DNA from: Roseivirga thermotolerans
Lineage (GTDB): Bacteria > Bacteroidota > Bacteroidia > Cytophagales > Cyclobacteriaceae
Direction: 5' to 3'
Length of the DNA stretch: 64,000 nt
Assembly: GCF_014653175.1 (NCBI RefSeq)
Contig: NZ_BNAG01000004.1
Span: forward strand, 1-64,000
Shown here piece by piece: positions 52,973 to 61,728 of the stretch (the stretch's first letter is position 1; every line of letters starts with the position of its first letter). A program made the translations under genes and the position numbers. The notes beneath the pieces are model-generated. The model was given only the letters and a program-made list of their open reading frames with translations, searched no databases and was not told the DNA's origin.

Positions 52973-53353
52973 TTATTGTTCTTGCTCTTCAGTGTCCAAA
53001 TCACTTTTTACGTGCTTCATCAAAGACTCAAAGTCTTGAATATCCATTTCATTTTCTTTGGCAAAGAAGGACACCAATTTTTGGAACGATCCTCCAAAGT
53101 AGCCTCCTAAAAAGTTCTTTAAGTAGAAGTTACTATAAGACTTCTTGTCTACTATAGGAAAGTACTCATGGGTTTTTCCGTAAGCTTTGTATCCTACAAA
53201 TCCTTTCTTTTCTAATATTCTTATTATGGTAGATACCGTGTTGTATGCGGGCTTGGGTTCAGGCATTTTGGCCAAAACGTCTTTTACAAAGCCTTGTTCT
53301 ATTTCCCACAGTATCTGCATCACTTGCTCTTCAGCCTTAGTTAATTCCTTCAT
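52973..53353 (-). CDS. BlaI/MecI/CopY-family repressor (second pair)
   Basis: The 126-residue winged-helix repressor starts TKAEEQVMQILWEIEQGFVK, with recognition region YNTVSTIIRILEKKGFVG. The stop directly precedes the blaR1 start. The dyad at 53412-53429 upstream is its probable autoregulatory operator. The same motif lies before the TonB lipoprotein gene at 18.0 kb. Confidence 0.92.
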   Translation of the reverse strand: MKELTKAEEQVMQILWEIEQGFVKDVLAKMPEPKPAYNTVSTIIRILEKKGFVGYKAYGKTHEYFPIVDKKSYSNFYLKNFLGGYFGGSFQKLVSFFAKENEMDIQDFESLMKHVKSDLDTEEQEQ

Positions 53354-53411
53354 ATCGCAAACATTGTTACATACATAATGATCAATTATACAACTATCCG
53401 GGTAGTTTTCA

Positions 53412-53433
53412 AACTAATAGGTTAGTTTATTTT
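53412..53433 (-). promoter_or_regulatory. Candidate operator of the second blaI gene
   Basis: Perfect dyad AAACTAA-TAGG-TTAGTTT (53412-53429), about 60 bases before the start codon. On the minus strand the block at 53413-53433 matches 18040-18060 at 18 of 21 positions. This differs from the TACA/TGTA operator of the first pair. Confidence 0.55.
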
Positions 53434-53435
53434 TT

Positions 53436-54095
53436 TCAGAGTTGAGTAAAGGCATAAGCTATAAGATTGGCTCCCATTTGCAGGGCTTTTCTTCTTACTT
53501 CTTCCGGGTCGTTATGAATCCGTTGGTCTTCCCAGCCATTGCCTAAATCCGACTCATAGGAATAGAAGCACACCAGTTTGCCCTCATAAATCAAGCCAAA
53601 GCCCTGGGCGGGTTTGTTATCGTGCTCGTGAATTTTGGGTAGCCCCTGCGGAAACTCATACTTTTGCTTATACACCGGGTGGTCGTGTGGTAGTTCCACA
53701 AATTCAAGCTCTGGAAATACCTTTTTCATCTCTAGTCTGATGTAGGCATTAAGACCATAATTATCATCAATATGGAGAAAGCCCCCCGAGGTAAGGTATT
53801 TTCGGAGGTTTTCGGCTTCTGAAGCACTAAAAACTACATTGCCATGCCCGGTCATATATACAAATGAATAGTCGAAGAGTTCGGGGCTGCCAACTTGCAC
53901 CACCGCATCGCGCTCATCGATGTTGGTACCCAGTTGTTCATTACAAAATTTGGCCAAATTGGGCAGAGCCGTTTTATTGGCATACCAGTCGCCACCACCT
54001 CCATATTGAAGTTTTGCTATTTTGAGTGGCTCTGATTGCCCATAGGCATTAACACTCAATAGAAGGATAAAAAGAAGACCAATTGTCTTTTGCAT
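53436..54095 (-). CDS. DUF4159-domain secreted protein
   Basis: The 219-residue protein has a signal peptide (cut near NAYGQ) and one DUF4159 domain: LAKFCNEQLGTNID, FVYMTGHGNVVFSASEAENL, YLTSGGFLHIDDNYG. The domain looks like a flavodoxin- or ThuA-like fold that appears with aerotolerance (Bat) and other operons. It ends 82 bases before blaI in the same direction but has its own gap. Role unknown. Confidence 0.82.
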   Translation of the reverse strand: MQKTIGLLFILLLSVNAYGQSEPLKIAKLQYGGGGDWYANKTALPNLAKFCNEQLGTNIDERDAVVQVGSPELFDYSFVYMTGHGNVVFSASEAENLRKYLTSGGFLHIDDNYGLNAYIRLEMKKVFPELEFVELPHDHPVYKQKYEFPQGLPKIHEHDNKPAQGFGLIYEGKLVCFYSYESDLGNGWEDQRIHNDPEEVRRKALQMGANLIAYAFTQL

Positions 54096-54184
54096 GAATT
54101 TTTGGAGTTGTCTTTACTTGGAACGATTAATTAGAGGTACAGTTTATTATTTTACAGCATCAAAAACCAGTAATAGTTTAGGAA

Positions 54185-54832
54185 GTGACCCGTAAAGGTT
54201 TTGAAAGTTTTGTGGAGCAATTGAAACTGCGGTTGGCCGAACCTCTGCCGGGCAAAAAGGCGCAAGTAGAAATGGCCCCGCGGCCCATAGACGAAAGACG
54301 CTTTAATGAAAATCCGGAAAGGCCACCCAGAAAGGGTGGAGTAATGGTGCTTCTGTACCCTGATGAAGGAAGAATTCATGTTCCTTTAATGAAAAGGCCG
54401 GTATATAATGGCACCCATAGCGGCCAGGTAAGTTTTCCGGGTGGAGCCTGGGAACCTATGGACATAGACCTAACGCACACGGCACTCCGAGAAACAGAAG
54501 AGGAAATTGGTATTCCGCAATCGGCAATTGAAGTACTGGGGCACTTGTCTGAGTTGTTTATTATTGCCAGTAACTTTAAAGTTTTGCCAACCATTGGGGT
54601 TGTATACGAAAAACCAAACTTCATTCCTGATCCCATAGAGGTGGCGCGCGTGTTGCCCATGTCGCTGGATGTACTGTACAACGAGGAACAGCGGAAAGTT
54701 AAAACCATGAAATTCCCACCATTCACCATTCATTCTCCCTACTATGATGTGCATGGCGAGGTGGTATGGGGTGCCACGGCTATGATGCTTAGTGAGCTAG
54801 CCGCGATAATGGAGCAGCTTATTCGGAAATAA
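54185..54832 (+). CDS. Nudix hydrolase, CoA pyrophosphatase-like
   Basis: The 215-residue protein starts with GTG at 54185 and carries a Nudix box ending in ALRETEEEIGI, preceded by GQVSFPGGAWEPMD. The pattern with FPGG and a spaced box is that of NudL-type CoA/ADP-ribose pyrophosphatases. Cytosolic; hydrolyses nucleoside diphosphate derivatives. Its last 14 bases overlap the converging Rid-family gene. Confidence 0.88.
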   Translation: MTRKGFESFVEQLKLRLAEPLPGKKAQVEMAPRPIDERRFNENPERPPRKGGVMVLLYPDEGRIHVPLMKRPVYNGTHSGQVSFPGGAWEPMDIDLTHTALRETEEEIGIPQSAIEVLGHLSELFIIASNFKVLPTIGVVYEKPNFIPDPIEVARVLPMSLDVLYNEEQRKVKTMKFPPFTIHSPYYDVHGEVVWGATAMMLSELAAIMEQLIRK

Positions 54833-55208
54833 TGGCTGTGGCTTCTATTTCAACCAGGTACTTGTCATCAATAAACCGTGAAACCTGAACCATGGTGGTG
54901 CAGGGTTTTATATGGCCGAATGCTTCCTGATGTGCCCTTCCGATGGCTTCCCATTGTGTAATATCGGTAACAAACATGCGCGTACGCACCACGTCTTCCA
55001 TACGGGCACCGGCTTGTTCTAAAACACCTCGTATCTTTTGCAGGGCAAATTTGGCTTGTAAGTAAGGATCGTTTCCGCCAACCAATTCGCCTTTGTCATC
55101 GGCTACAGTGCCGGTAACTTCAACTACGTTGCCCACCCGCACAGCTCTGGAGTAGCCTACAACGTCTTCCCAGGGGCTTCCACTGCTGTAGTTTGTTCTT
55201 TTACTCAT
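54819..55208 (-). CDS. Rid-family (YjgF/YER057c/UK114) protein lacking the key Arg
   Basis: The 129-residue protein is a Rid/chorismate-mutase-like trimer-forming protein: TGTVADDKGELVGGNDPYLQ, then MEDVVRTRMFVTDI, then VEIEATAII. True RidA has an Arg (R105) in a PARS motif near the C-terminus; here the aligned bases give P-C-T-T, so the imine deaminase Arg is missing. It belongs to one of the Rid4-7 types of unknown role. Four-base overlap with the upstream hybrid kinase gene. Confidence 0.82.
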   Translation of the reverse strand: MSKRTNYSSGSPWEDVVGYSRAVRVGNVVEVTGTVADDKGELVGGNDPYLQAKFALQKIRGVLEQAGARMEDVVRTRMFVTDITQWEAIGRAHQEAFGHIKPCTTMVQVSRFIDDKYLVEIEATAIISE

Positions 55209-57700
55209 GACTTATTTACAATGTGTTTTAAAATCTTTCGGTACAACTCGTTGGGTTCGAATGGTTTTTGTACAAGAGTAAGAAAGGGCGAATTGGAGAA
55301 CTCTTCTTCAAACTCTGAAGTAAGGTAGCCACTCATGGCAATGAGTGGGGTGGCGCTGTTCTTAATCTCAATCTTTCGGATAAGCTCGGCCGCAGCAAAA
55401 CCCGAAAGAGGTTTCATTTCTATGTCCATTAGCACCAGGTCGTACTCGTTTTGCTTACACTTCTCTACGGCTATTTGTCCATCGCTGGCCTCCTCAAACT
55501 GGGCGTTCCAGTTAACCAACAGCCTTTTAAGTACCAGCCTGTTCATGTCGTTATCATCCACTACCAAAACCTTCTTTTGTTTCAGGTCTTTGTCGCGGGT
55601 TTGATCCTGAAGATTGACCATGTCAAAAGCCTGATTGATTTTAAAAGACACACTAAAGGAGAGCTGGGTGCCTTCTTCTTCGGCCGATTCAATACGTATT
55701 TCGCTTTGCATGAGGCGAAGCAATTTTTGAGTAATGGAAAGTCCTAAACCTGTACCGCCATACTGTCTTGTGGTTTCATTACCAGCCTGTTCATATTCTT
55801 CGAAGATCGTTTTCAGCTTGTCTTTGGGTATTCCAATACCCGTATCATTAACCTCAAAGTTTACGGTGGCCACATCGTCTTTCAGGCCTTCCAGGCTGGC
55901 TTTAATGTGTACGTGCCCCTCATGCGTGAATTTGATGGCATTACCAATAAGGTTGTTAAAGATTTGAGTAAGGCGTGTAGGGTCGCCAATCACCCTGTCC
56001 GGCATATGCTCACCAATTTCTACGAGTAAGTCTATTCCCTGGCTTCTCGCTTTGTATTTAAAGCTATCGCGAATGTTGCGTAGTAGGTCTATTATGGAGA
56101 ACTCAATAGACTCCAACACCAGTTTGTTGGCTTCAATCTTATTATAATCGAGCACATCGTTGATGAGTGAATGCAAGCCTTCGGCAGAAAATTTCAGTGC
56201 ATCGATGTATTCCTGCATTTCTGCATCTTCATTATCCATTTCCATGATGTGGCTCAGGCTGATAATGGCATTGAGCGGGGTTCTAATTTCATGGCTCATT
56301 ACAGAAAGAAATTCCGACTTAGCCTTAGTGGCTCTTTCTGCCTCTTCGCGAGCAATTTCCAGTGCCTTGTTTTGTTTTTTGATTACCTGAGTTCGGGCAG
56401 CTACCAATTCGGTGAGTTCCTGGTTGATGTTGAGTTGTAGGCGTTCGTTGTTCTTTAATTGTAAAATAAGCGACCGCTGAGTTATTTCATGGTTTTCGTA
56501 ATCGCGTTTCAGTTTATGACTTATGCCCAGCGAGAAAGCAATGAGTTCTACAATTAGCCCTGCCTGAACATAAACCGGCACATCGTTAGAGATACCGGTT
56601 GCTCGAGAAATGGCCGAAATAAGCACTCCTAATAACATAAGAAAAGTGCCAAGAGTAAAGTACCTGATAATGAGTGTAGACTTTCTGTTAATGGCAATGA
56701 GGAACACAATGCCAAAAACGGCCAACACTATCATGGCGTAGATCATTATCTCAACGCTGTTGTGAATGTCTCTGGTTATCCAAAAATAGACGCACACCAA
56801 AATAAAGGCCAGGGAAGCAGTCCGGCTCACCCATATGAGGGTGTTGTTCCATTGCGGGTGTGTTTTTCGGAGTTCGAGAAACTCTTTAGCAAACATAAAA
56901 TAGGCTGCTGCGCTCAGTATAGGTAGCACCCACAAAATGGGTAGTGGGTCTGGCGTTTCCGGGTGAAACCAAATTTCTATAATACCATACACCTGCAGAA
57001 AATAGATAAAATTGAGCAGGGCATAGAAGGCAAAGTAGATGAAGACGTTTTGCTTGGTGTAGCCAAAAAGAAAGCAGGAGATGAGCATGATTACCAGCAA
57101 CAATCCGCTAAACATCCCTTCGAAAAGGTTAATGCTTTCTTTCTTCCTGGTCCATTCCAAATAAGGCTCAAGGCTGGCCCTAAGGTCTATGGGCATGTTA
57201 TCGGCACTCTGCACTTTCACATACACATGAGCAGTTTTTTGCGGGGGAATGTCCAACAGTACCTTGGTGGTATAACCTTGTGGTATACTTCTGCTTTTGG
57301 CAGCAAACTTATAGCCCGTTCGCTGCTCAGTCATTACACTGTCTATGAGAATGTAATAGGTTTCGAAAGGGTTGCTTCCCCCTCGCAGTAAGTGACTCAA
57401 CCGTTCGTTCGATCGGTTTTGCACCTGATAATACAGCCAGTAAGTACCTTCTTTATTAAAGCGTGTAATAAAACTGCTTTCCAGAAAGTCTTCGGGGGCC
57501 ATGTTTCGGATATCGTCAATATCCAGGCTATTGGTTTCATCGGTGTAGACCAAAATACGCTGTGGATCCAGTGTCTGGCTTTTGTGCTCATTAAAAATGT
57601 GGAGGTTATTGAAAAAAGCCGGCTCGCCTATTAAAGGGGTTGAAGCCCCCCATAGTAGCATGAATGTAATTAAGTACAGTAATTTGACTAACCTCATCAA
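55205..57700 (-). CDS. Membrane hybrid histidine kinase (7TMR-DISM)
   Basis: The 831-residue sensor has a signal or first helix, a periplasmic 7TMR-DISMED2 domain (about 45-175), seven membrane helices (about 188-390), a coiled-coil linker, HisKA with H470 (SVMSHEIRTPLNAIIS), HATPase_c (to about 700) and a C-terminal receiver with D759 (LVLMDIEMKP). It probably binds a carbohydrate-like ligand outside and relays the signal to an unlinked regulator. Translationally coupled to the Rid-family gene. Confidence 0.92.
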   Translation of the reverse strand: MMRLVKLLYLITFMLLWGASTPLIGEPAFFNNLHIFNEHKSQTLDPQRILVYTDETNSLDIDDIRNMAPEDFLESSFITRFNKEGTYWLYYQVQNRSNERLSHLLRGGSNPFETYYILIDSVMTEQRTGYKFAAKSRSIPQGYTTKVLLDIPPQKTAHVYVKVQSADNMPIDLRASLEPYLEWTRKKESINLFEGMFSGLLLVIMLISCFLFGYTKQNVFIYFAFYALLNFIYFLQVYGIIEIWFHPETPDPLPILWVLPILSAAAYFMFAKEFLELRKTHPQWNNTLIWVSRTASLAFILVCVYFWITRDIHNSVEIMIYAMIVLAVFGIVFLIAINRKSTLIIRYFTLGTFLMLLGVLISAISRATGISNDVPVYVQAGLIVELIAFSLGISHKLKRDYENHEITQRSLILQLKNNERLQLNINQELTELVAARTQVIKKQNKALEIAREEAERATKAKSEFLSVMSHEIRTPLNAIISLSHIMEMDNEDAEMQEYIDALKFSAEGLHSLINDVLDYNKIEANKLVLESIEFSIIDLLRNIRDSFKYKARSQGIDLLVEIGEHMPDRVIGDPTRLTQIFNNLIGNAIKFTHEGHVHIKASLEGLKDDVATVNFEVNDTGIGIPKDKLKTIFEEYEQAGNETTRQYGGTGLGLSITQKLLRLMQSEIRIESAEEEGTQLSFSVSFKINQAFDMVNLQDQTRDKDLKQKKVLVVDDNDMNRLVLKRLLVNWNAQFEEASDGQIAVEKCKQNEYDLVLMDIEMKPLSGFAAAELIRKIEIKNSATPLIAMSGYLTSEFEEEFSNSPFLTLVQKPFEPNELYRKILKHIVNKS

Positions 57701-57777
57701 TAGATCTAGTAAAGTGCTAGATTCTTTCTGGCCTGCAAATTACAATTATGAATTTTAAGATGAAGCAATTGCACAAA

Positions 57778-58365
57778 TTATGCTTGCGCAAATTTAATTG
57801 CATCGTTCGACCAGGGTGCGCTGCTTTGAATAGCTTCCAGCACTTTAGCCGGGTCTGTAAATTCAGTCCAGATTTCTCTATGTCTTTCTCCCATAAAACC
57901 TTCCTCAATAGCCTTGTTAAGCATGTTAAGCAAGGGGTCGTAGTACCCGTCCAGGTTGAGAATGACTATTGGTTTTGTAAAAATGCCCAGGCGTTTTAGG
58001 GTTATGGCCTCCATGAGTTCCTCAAAGGTTCCACAACCTCCGGGTAAGGTAATGAGTGCATCTACACCAACCATAAACTGTTTTTTGCGCTCGTGCATAT
58101 CGGCAGTAAAAATAAACTCATTCACATCTTTGTGATGAAACTCTACCTCTTTCATAAAATGAGGCATAATACCAATTACTCTGCCTTTTTCTTCCAGAAT
58201 AGTATCGGCCAATTGACCCATAAGCCCCCGGGCACCACCGCCATACACCACTGTAGTGTTGTTTTTCACCAAGGCTTTGGCCACCACTTTGGTAGCCTCG
58301 AAATACTTCGTGTCAATTTTTTCGCTCGAAGCGCAATACACACAAACCTTCTTGATTTTTTGCAT
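57778..58365 (-). CDS. LOG-family protein (TIGR00730, nucleotide-phosphoribohydrolase)
   Basis: The 195-residue Rossmann-type protein has the LOG-family motifs GGGARGLMG (near residue 43) and PGGCGTFEE (near 108-117), and the KRLGIFTKPIVILN stretch. LOG enzymes split cytokinin riboside monophosphates or related nucleotides into free base and ribose phosphate. Cytosolic. Stand-alone, facing away from the tricorn gene across 132 bases. Confidence 0.9.
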   Translation of the reverse strand: MQKIKKVCVYCASSEKIDTKYFEATKVVAKALVKNNTTVVYGGGARGLMGQLADTILEEKGRVIGIMPHFMKEVEFHHKDVNEFIFTADMHERKKQFMVGVDALITLPGGCGTFEELMEAITLKRLGIFTKPIVILNLDGYYDPLLNMLNKAIEEGFMGERHREIWTEFTDPAKVLEAIQSSAPWSNDAIKFAQA

Positions 58366-58497
58366 CTTCTACAATTCCAATTTGCGGGGTACAATGTATG
58401 GAAAATGTCTAAAAAAATGATACATCCGTTGGAATGATTCGACAATGATTGACAATCTATTTTTCATATTTTAACCAAACATTCAATCCAAGAAACT

Positions 58498-61400
58498 ATG
58501 AAAAGATTAGTGCTTACCTTTTGTTTGGTATGGTTGGTTTTTGATCAGGCCCGGGCTCAGGGGACTATGCTGCTCCGAGAACCCACCATATCCGATACGC
58601 ATATTGCATTTGTTTATGCCAACGACTTATGGATTGTTGGTATGGATGGTGGCCAGGCCAGCAGGCTTACCTCCAATATTGGAGGAGAAACTAACCCTCA
58701 CTTTTCTCCCGATGGTAAACTAATTGCCTTTTCAGGGCAGTACGATGGCAATCAGGATGTCTACGTAATTCCTGCACAGGGGGGAGAGCCCAAACGCCTG
58801 ACATGGCACCCTTCGGCTGATAACGTAACAGGGTGGACCCCAGAAGGAGAGGTGCTTTTTACTTCTGGCAGAAAGGGGCATCCGACTAAGGAATCTAAGT
58901 TTTTTGCCGTTTCACCGGAGGGTGGCCACCCGCGTGAATTGCCCATACCCAGAGCAGTAGATGGAGAAATATCGGCTGATGGCCGGTGGATTGCTTACCA
59001 ACAGATTTCTTTTTGGGATCCTGAGTGGAGAAATCACCGCGGAGGGCAGGCCAAGCCTATATGGATTGTTGACCTAAAGAACTATGACCTTAAAATGACT
59101 CCGCAACCGGATAGCGAAAGACACACCAGCCCTGTATGGTTAAACGGAGAAGTCTATTACCTATCCGAAAGAGACTTTGCCAACAACATTTGGAAATTCA
59201 ACCCCAAGACGGGAGAAGAAAAGCAACTGACCTTTCATACCGATTTCGATGTGAAAAACCTGGATGCCGGTGGCAACCGAATTGTTTATGAACAAGGTGG
59301 GAGACTTCATTTACTCAATCCGGCTACCGGAACCACGAAGGCACTCGAAATTCATGTGGCCGGAGATATGAATTGGGGACGTCCCCGATGGGTAGAAGCG
59401 AGTGCTTTCGACCTTCAAAATGCTCAAATATCACCCACAGGTCAGCGGGCTATCTTTGAGTTCAGGGGCGATATTATTACGGTACCCAAAGAAGAGGGTA
59501 CCTGGAGAAACCTGACCAATACGAGTTTGTATGCCGATCGGTCTCCGGTATGGTCGCCCAAGGGAGACAAGGTGGCCTGGTTTACCGATCAGTCGGGAGA
59601 GTATCAGTTAATGATTTCAGATCAGAAAGGGTTGCAAAGCCCCAAGCTCATAAGCCTGCCAAACCCTACCTTTTATTTTAAGCCTCAATGGTCGCCCAAT
59701 GGTCAGTACATAGCCTATACCGATACAGATTATAATATGTGGTATGTGGATGTGGAAACCGGTGAGGCGAGAAAAATTGACACCGACTTGTTTGCTCACC
59801 CCAATCGCTCCATGAACCCGGAATGGTCGCCAGATAGTCAATGGATTGCTTATGTGCAGCTTCAGCCTAACCAGTTTAAAGCGGTGAAAGTGTATCATGT
59901 GCCTACCGGAAAAACACACTTGCTCACCGATGCCATGGCCGATGCCATATCGCCTGTGTGGGATGCAAGTGGTAAATTCCTCTATTTTCTGGCTTCAACA
60001 GACTATGGCCTTAATAGCGGTTGGCTCGATATGAGCTCCTACAACGTACCGTTGAGTTATACGCCTTACCTGATGGTACTTCAAAAAGAAGGTAAATCTC
60101 CCTTCTTGCCCAAAAGTGACGAAGAGCCGGAGGGTGATAGCGATAAAAAAGAAGCCAAGGAGAAGGTAGAAGTGAAAATTGACCTTGACGGAATTGCCAG
60201 TCGCATTGTAGCGGTAGATGTTCCGGCAAGAAACTACACCGAATTGTTGCCCGGTCCGGAAGGCTACTTCTTTTATATAGAGTCTGTTCCCCAGCAGGGA
60301 AACAGGTTACAGCGCTACAGCCTTACTGAACAAAAGGCCATTACCTTCTTATCCGGAATTTCCCAGGGGGTGGTTTCGGCCGATAGAGAAAACTTGCTCT
60401 ATAGAAGTGGAAGCACCTGGGGCATAGTTTCTACCAAAGGAGGGGAAAAGAAAGTGGGTGATGGACGACTTGATATATCGGGTATACGCATAAAGATAGA
60501 CCCTACGGAAGAAGCCCGGCAAATCCTGAAAGAGGGTTGGAGATTTATGCGCGACTTTCTTTATGTAGACAATACCCACGGTGCTCCCTGGGACGATGTA
60601 TGGAAGTGGTACGCCCCTTGGGTAGAGCATGTGAGGCATCGTTCTGACCTTAACTACATAGTTGACATTATAAGCGGAGAAATTGCCGTGGGTCACTCTT
60701 ATGTGTCGGGTGGAGACTATCCTGACCTAACCAGTGACAGGGTTGGACTTTTAGGAGCCGATATAGTGCGCGATCGACATGGCTTTAAAATTGAAAAAAT
60801 ATATACCGGTGAAAGCTGGAACCCTAACCTGACAGCTCCGTTAGCAATGCCCGGTATAGAGATTAAGGAGGGAGACTATATTTTACAGGTCAATGGTCAG
60901 GATGTTTCTTTGAAACAGAACTTCTTCAGTTACTTTGAAGGACTTGCCAACCGGCAGTTGACTTTGCTGGTAAATGATAAGCCCACAAAAGATGGAGCTC
61001 GCACAGTTTTGGTACAGGCTATAAGCAATGAAAATGGCCTGCGCCAGTTCGACTGGATTGAGGGCAACAGAAGGCTGGTTGATGAACTATCGGGAGGCAA
61101 GTTGGCCTATGTATATGTACCCAATACCAGTAATCCTGGTTATACATATTTTAACAGATATTACTTTGCTCAACAACACAAGAAAGGGGCTGTAATTGAC
61201 GAACGGAACAATGGTGGAGGTTCCGCAGCCGACTATATGGTAGATGTAATGGCTCGTGAGTTGCATGGCTATTTCAATAGCAGGGTAGAGGGTAACACCC
61301 CCTTCCCATCGCCCGGAGCTGGTATTTGGGGACCAAAGGTTATGATTATCAATGAGAGGGCTGGATCGGGTGGAGATTTACTGCCCTTTATGTTCCGCCA

Positions 61401-61728
61401 AATGAAGATAGGCCCGCTGGTGGGTACCCGAACCTGGGGTGGGCTGGTTGGCACCTGGGATACACCACGGTTCATTGACAACGGACGTATGGTAGCTCCC
61501 CGCGGAGGTTTCTACAATACTGAGGGAGAGTGGGATGTAGAGGGAGTAGGAGTAGCTCCTGATATTTATGTGGAACAACTGCCTAAATTGGTTATTGACG
61601 GAAAAGACCCGCAGCTGGAAGCCGCAGTAAAAGAAGCTCTTAGGCTCTTAGAAACAGAGGGTGTAATCCTGAAGCCCGAGCCACCGGCTCCGGTTCGCTG
61701 GAAAAGACCTCTTAAAAAAGGAAACTAA
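58498..61728 (+). CDS. Secreted tricorn-like S41 peptidase
   Basis: The 1076-residue protein has a signal peptide (cut after ARAQ), a long beta-propeller (about 25-550; WD-like SPDGKLIAFSG, SPNGQYIAY, SPDSQWIAY blades), a helical core (about 670-740), a PDZ domain (about 770-860) and a S41 C-terminal catalytic domain with nucleophile S957 in NERAGSGGDLL. This is a periplasmic tricorn protease homologue that trims peptides. Its stop codon shares bases with the converging kinase gene. Confidence 0.92.
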   Translation: MKRLVLTFCLVWLVFDQARAQGTMLLREPTISDTHIAFVYANDLWIVGMDGGQASRLTSNIGGETNPHFSPDGKLIAFSGQYDGNQDVYVIPAQGGEPKRLTWHPSADNVTGWTPEGEVLFTSGRKGHPTKESKFFAVSPEGGHPRELPIPRAVDGEISADGRWIAYQQISFWDPEWRNHRGGQAKPIWIVDLKNYDLKMTPQPDSERHTSPVWLNGEVYYLSERDFANNIWKFNPKTGEEKQLTFHTDFDVKNLDAGGNRIVYEQGGRLHLLNPATGTTKALEIHVAGDMNWGRPRWVEASAFDLQNAQISPTGQRAIFEFRGDIITVPKEEGTWRNLTNTSLYADRSPVWSPKGDKVAWFTDQSGEYQLMISDQKGLQSPKLISLPNPTFYFKPQWSPNGQYIAYTDTDYNMWYVDVETGEARKIDTDLFAHPNRSMNPEWSPDSQWIAYVQLQPNQFKAVKVYHVPTGKTHLLTDAMADAISPVWDASGKFLYFLASTDYGLNSGWLDMSSYNVPLSYTPYLMVLQKEGKSPFLPKSDEEPEGDSDKKEAKEKVEVKIDLDGIASRIVAVDVPARNYTELLPGPEGYFFYIESVPQQGNRLQRYSLTEQKAITFLSGISQGVVSADRENLLYRSGSTWGIVSTKGGEKKVGDGRLDISGIRIKIDPTEEARQILKEGWRFMRDFLYVDNTHGAPWDDVWKWYAPWVEHVRHRSDLNYIVDIISGEIAVGHSYVSGGDYPDLTSDRVGLLGADIVRDRHGFKIEKIYTGESWNPNLTAPLAMPGIEIKEGDYILQVNGQDVSLKQNFFSYFEGLANRQLTLLVNDKPTKDGARTVLVQAISNENGLRQFDWIEGNRRLVDELSGGKLAYVYVPNTSNPGYTYFNRYYFAQQHKKGAVIDERNNGGGSAADYMVDVMARELHGYFNSRVEGNTPFPSPGAGIWGPKVMIINERAGSGGDLLPFMFRQMKIGPLVGTRTWGGLVGTWDTPRFIDNGRMVAPRGGFYNTEGEWDVEGVGVAPDIYVEQLPKLVIDGKDPQLEAAVKEALRLLETEGVILKPEPPAPVRWKRPLKKGN

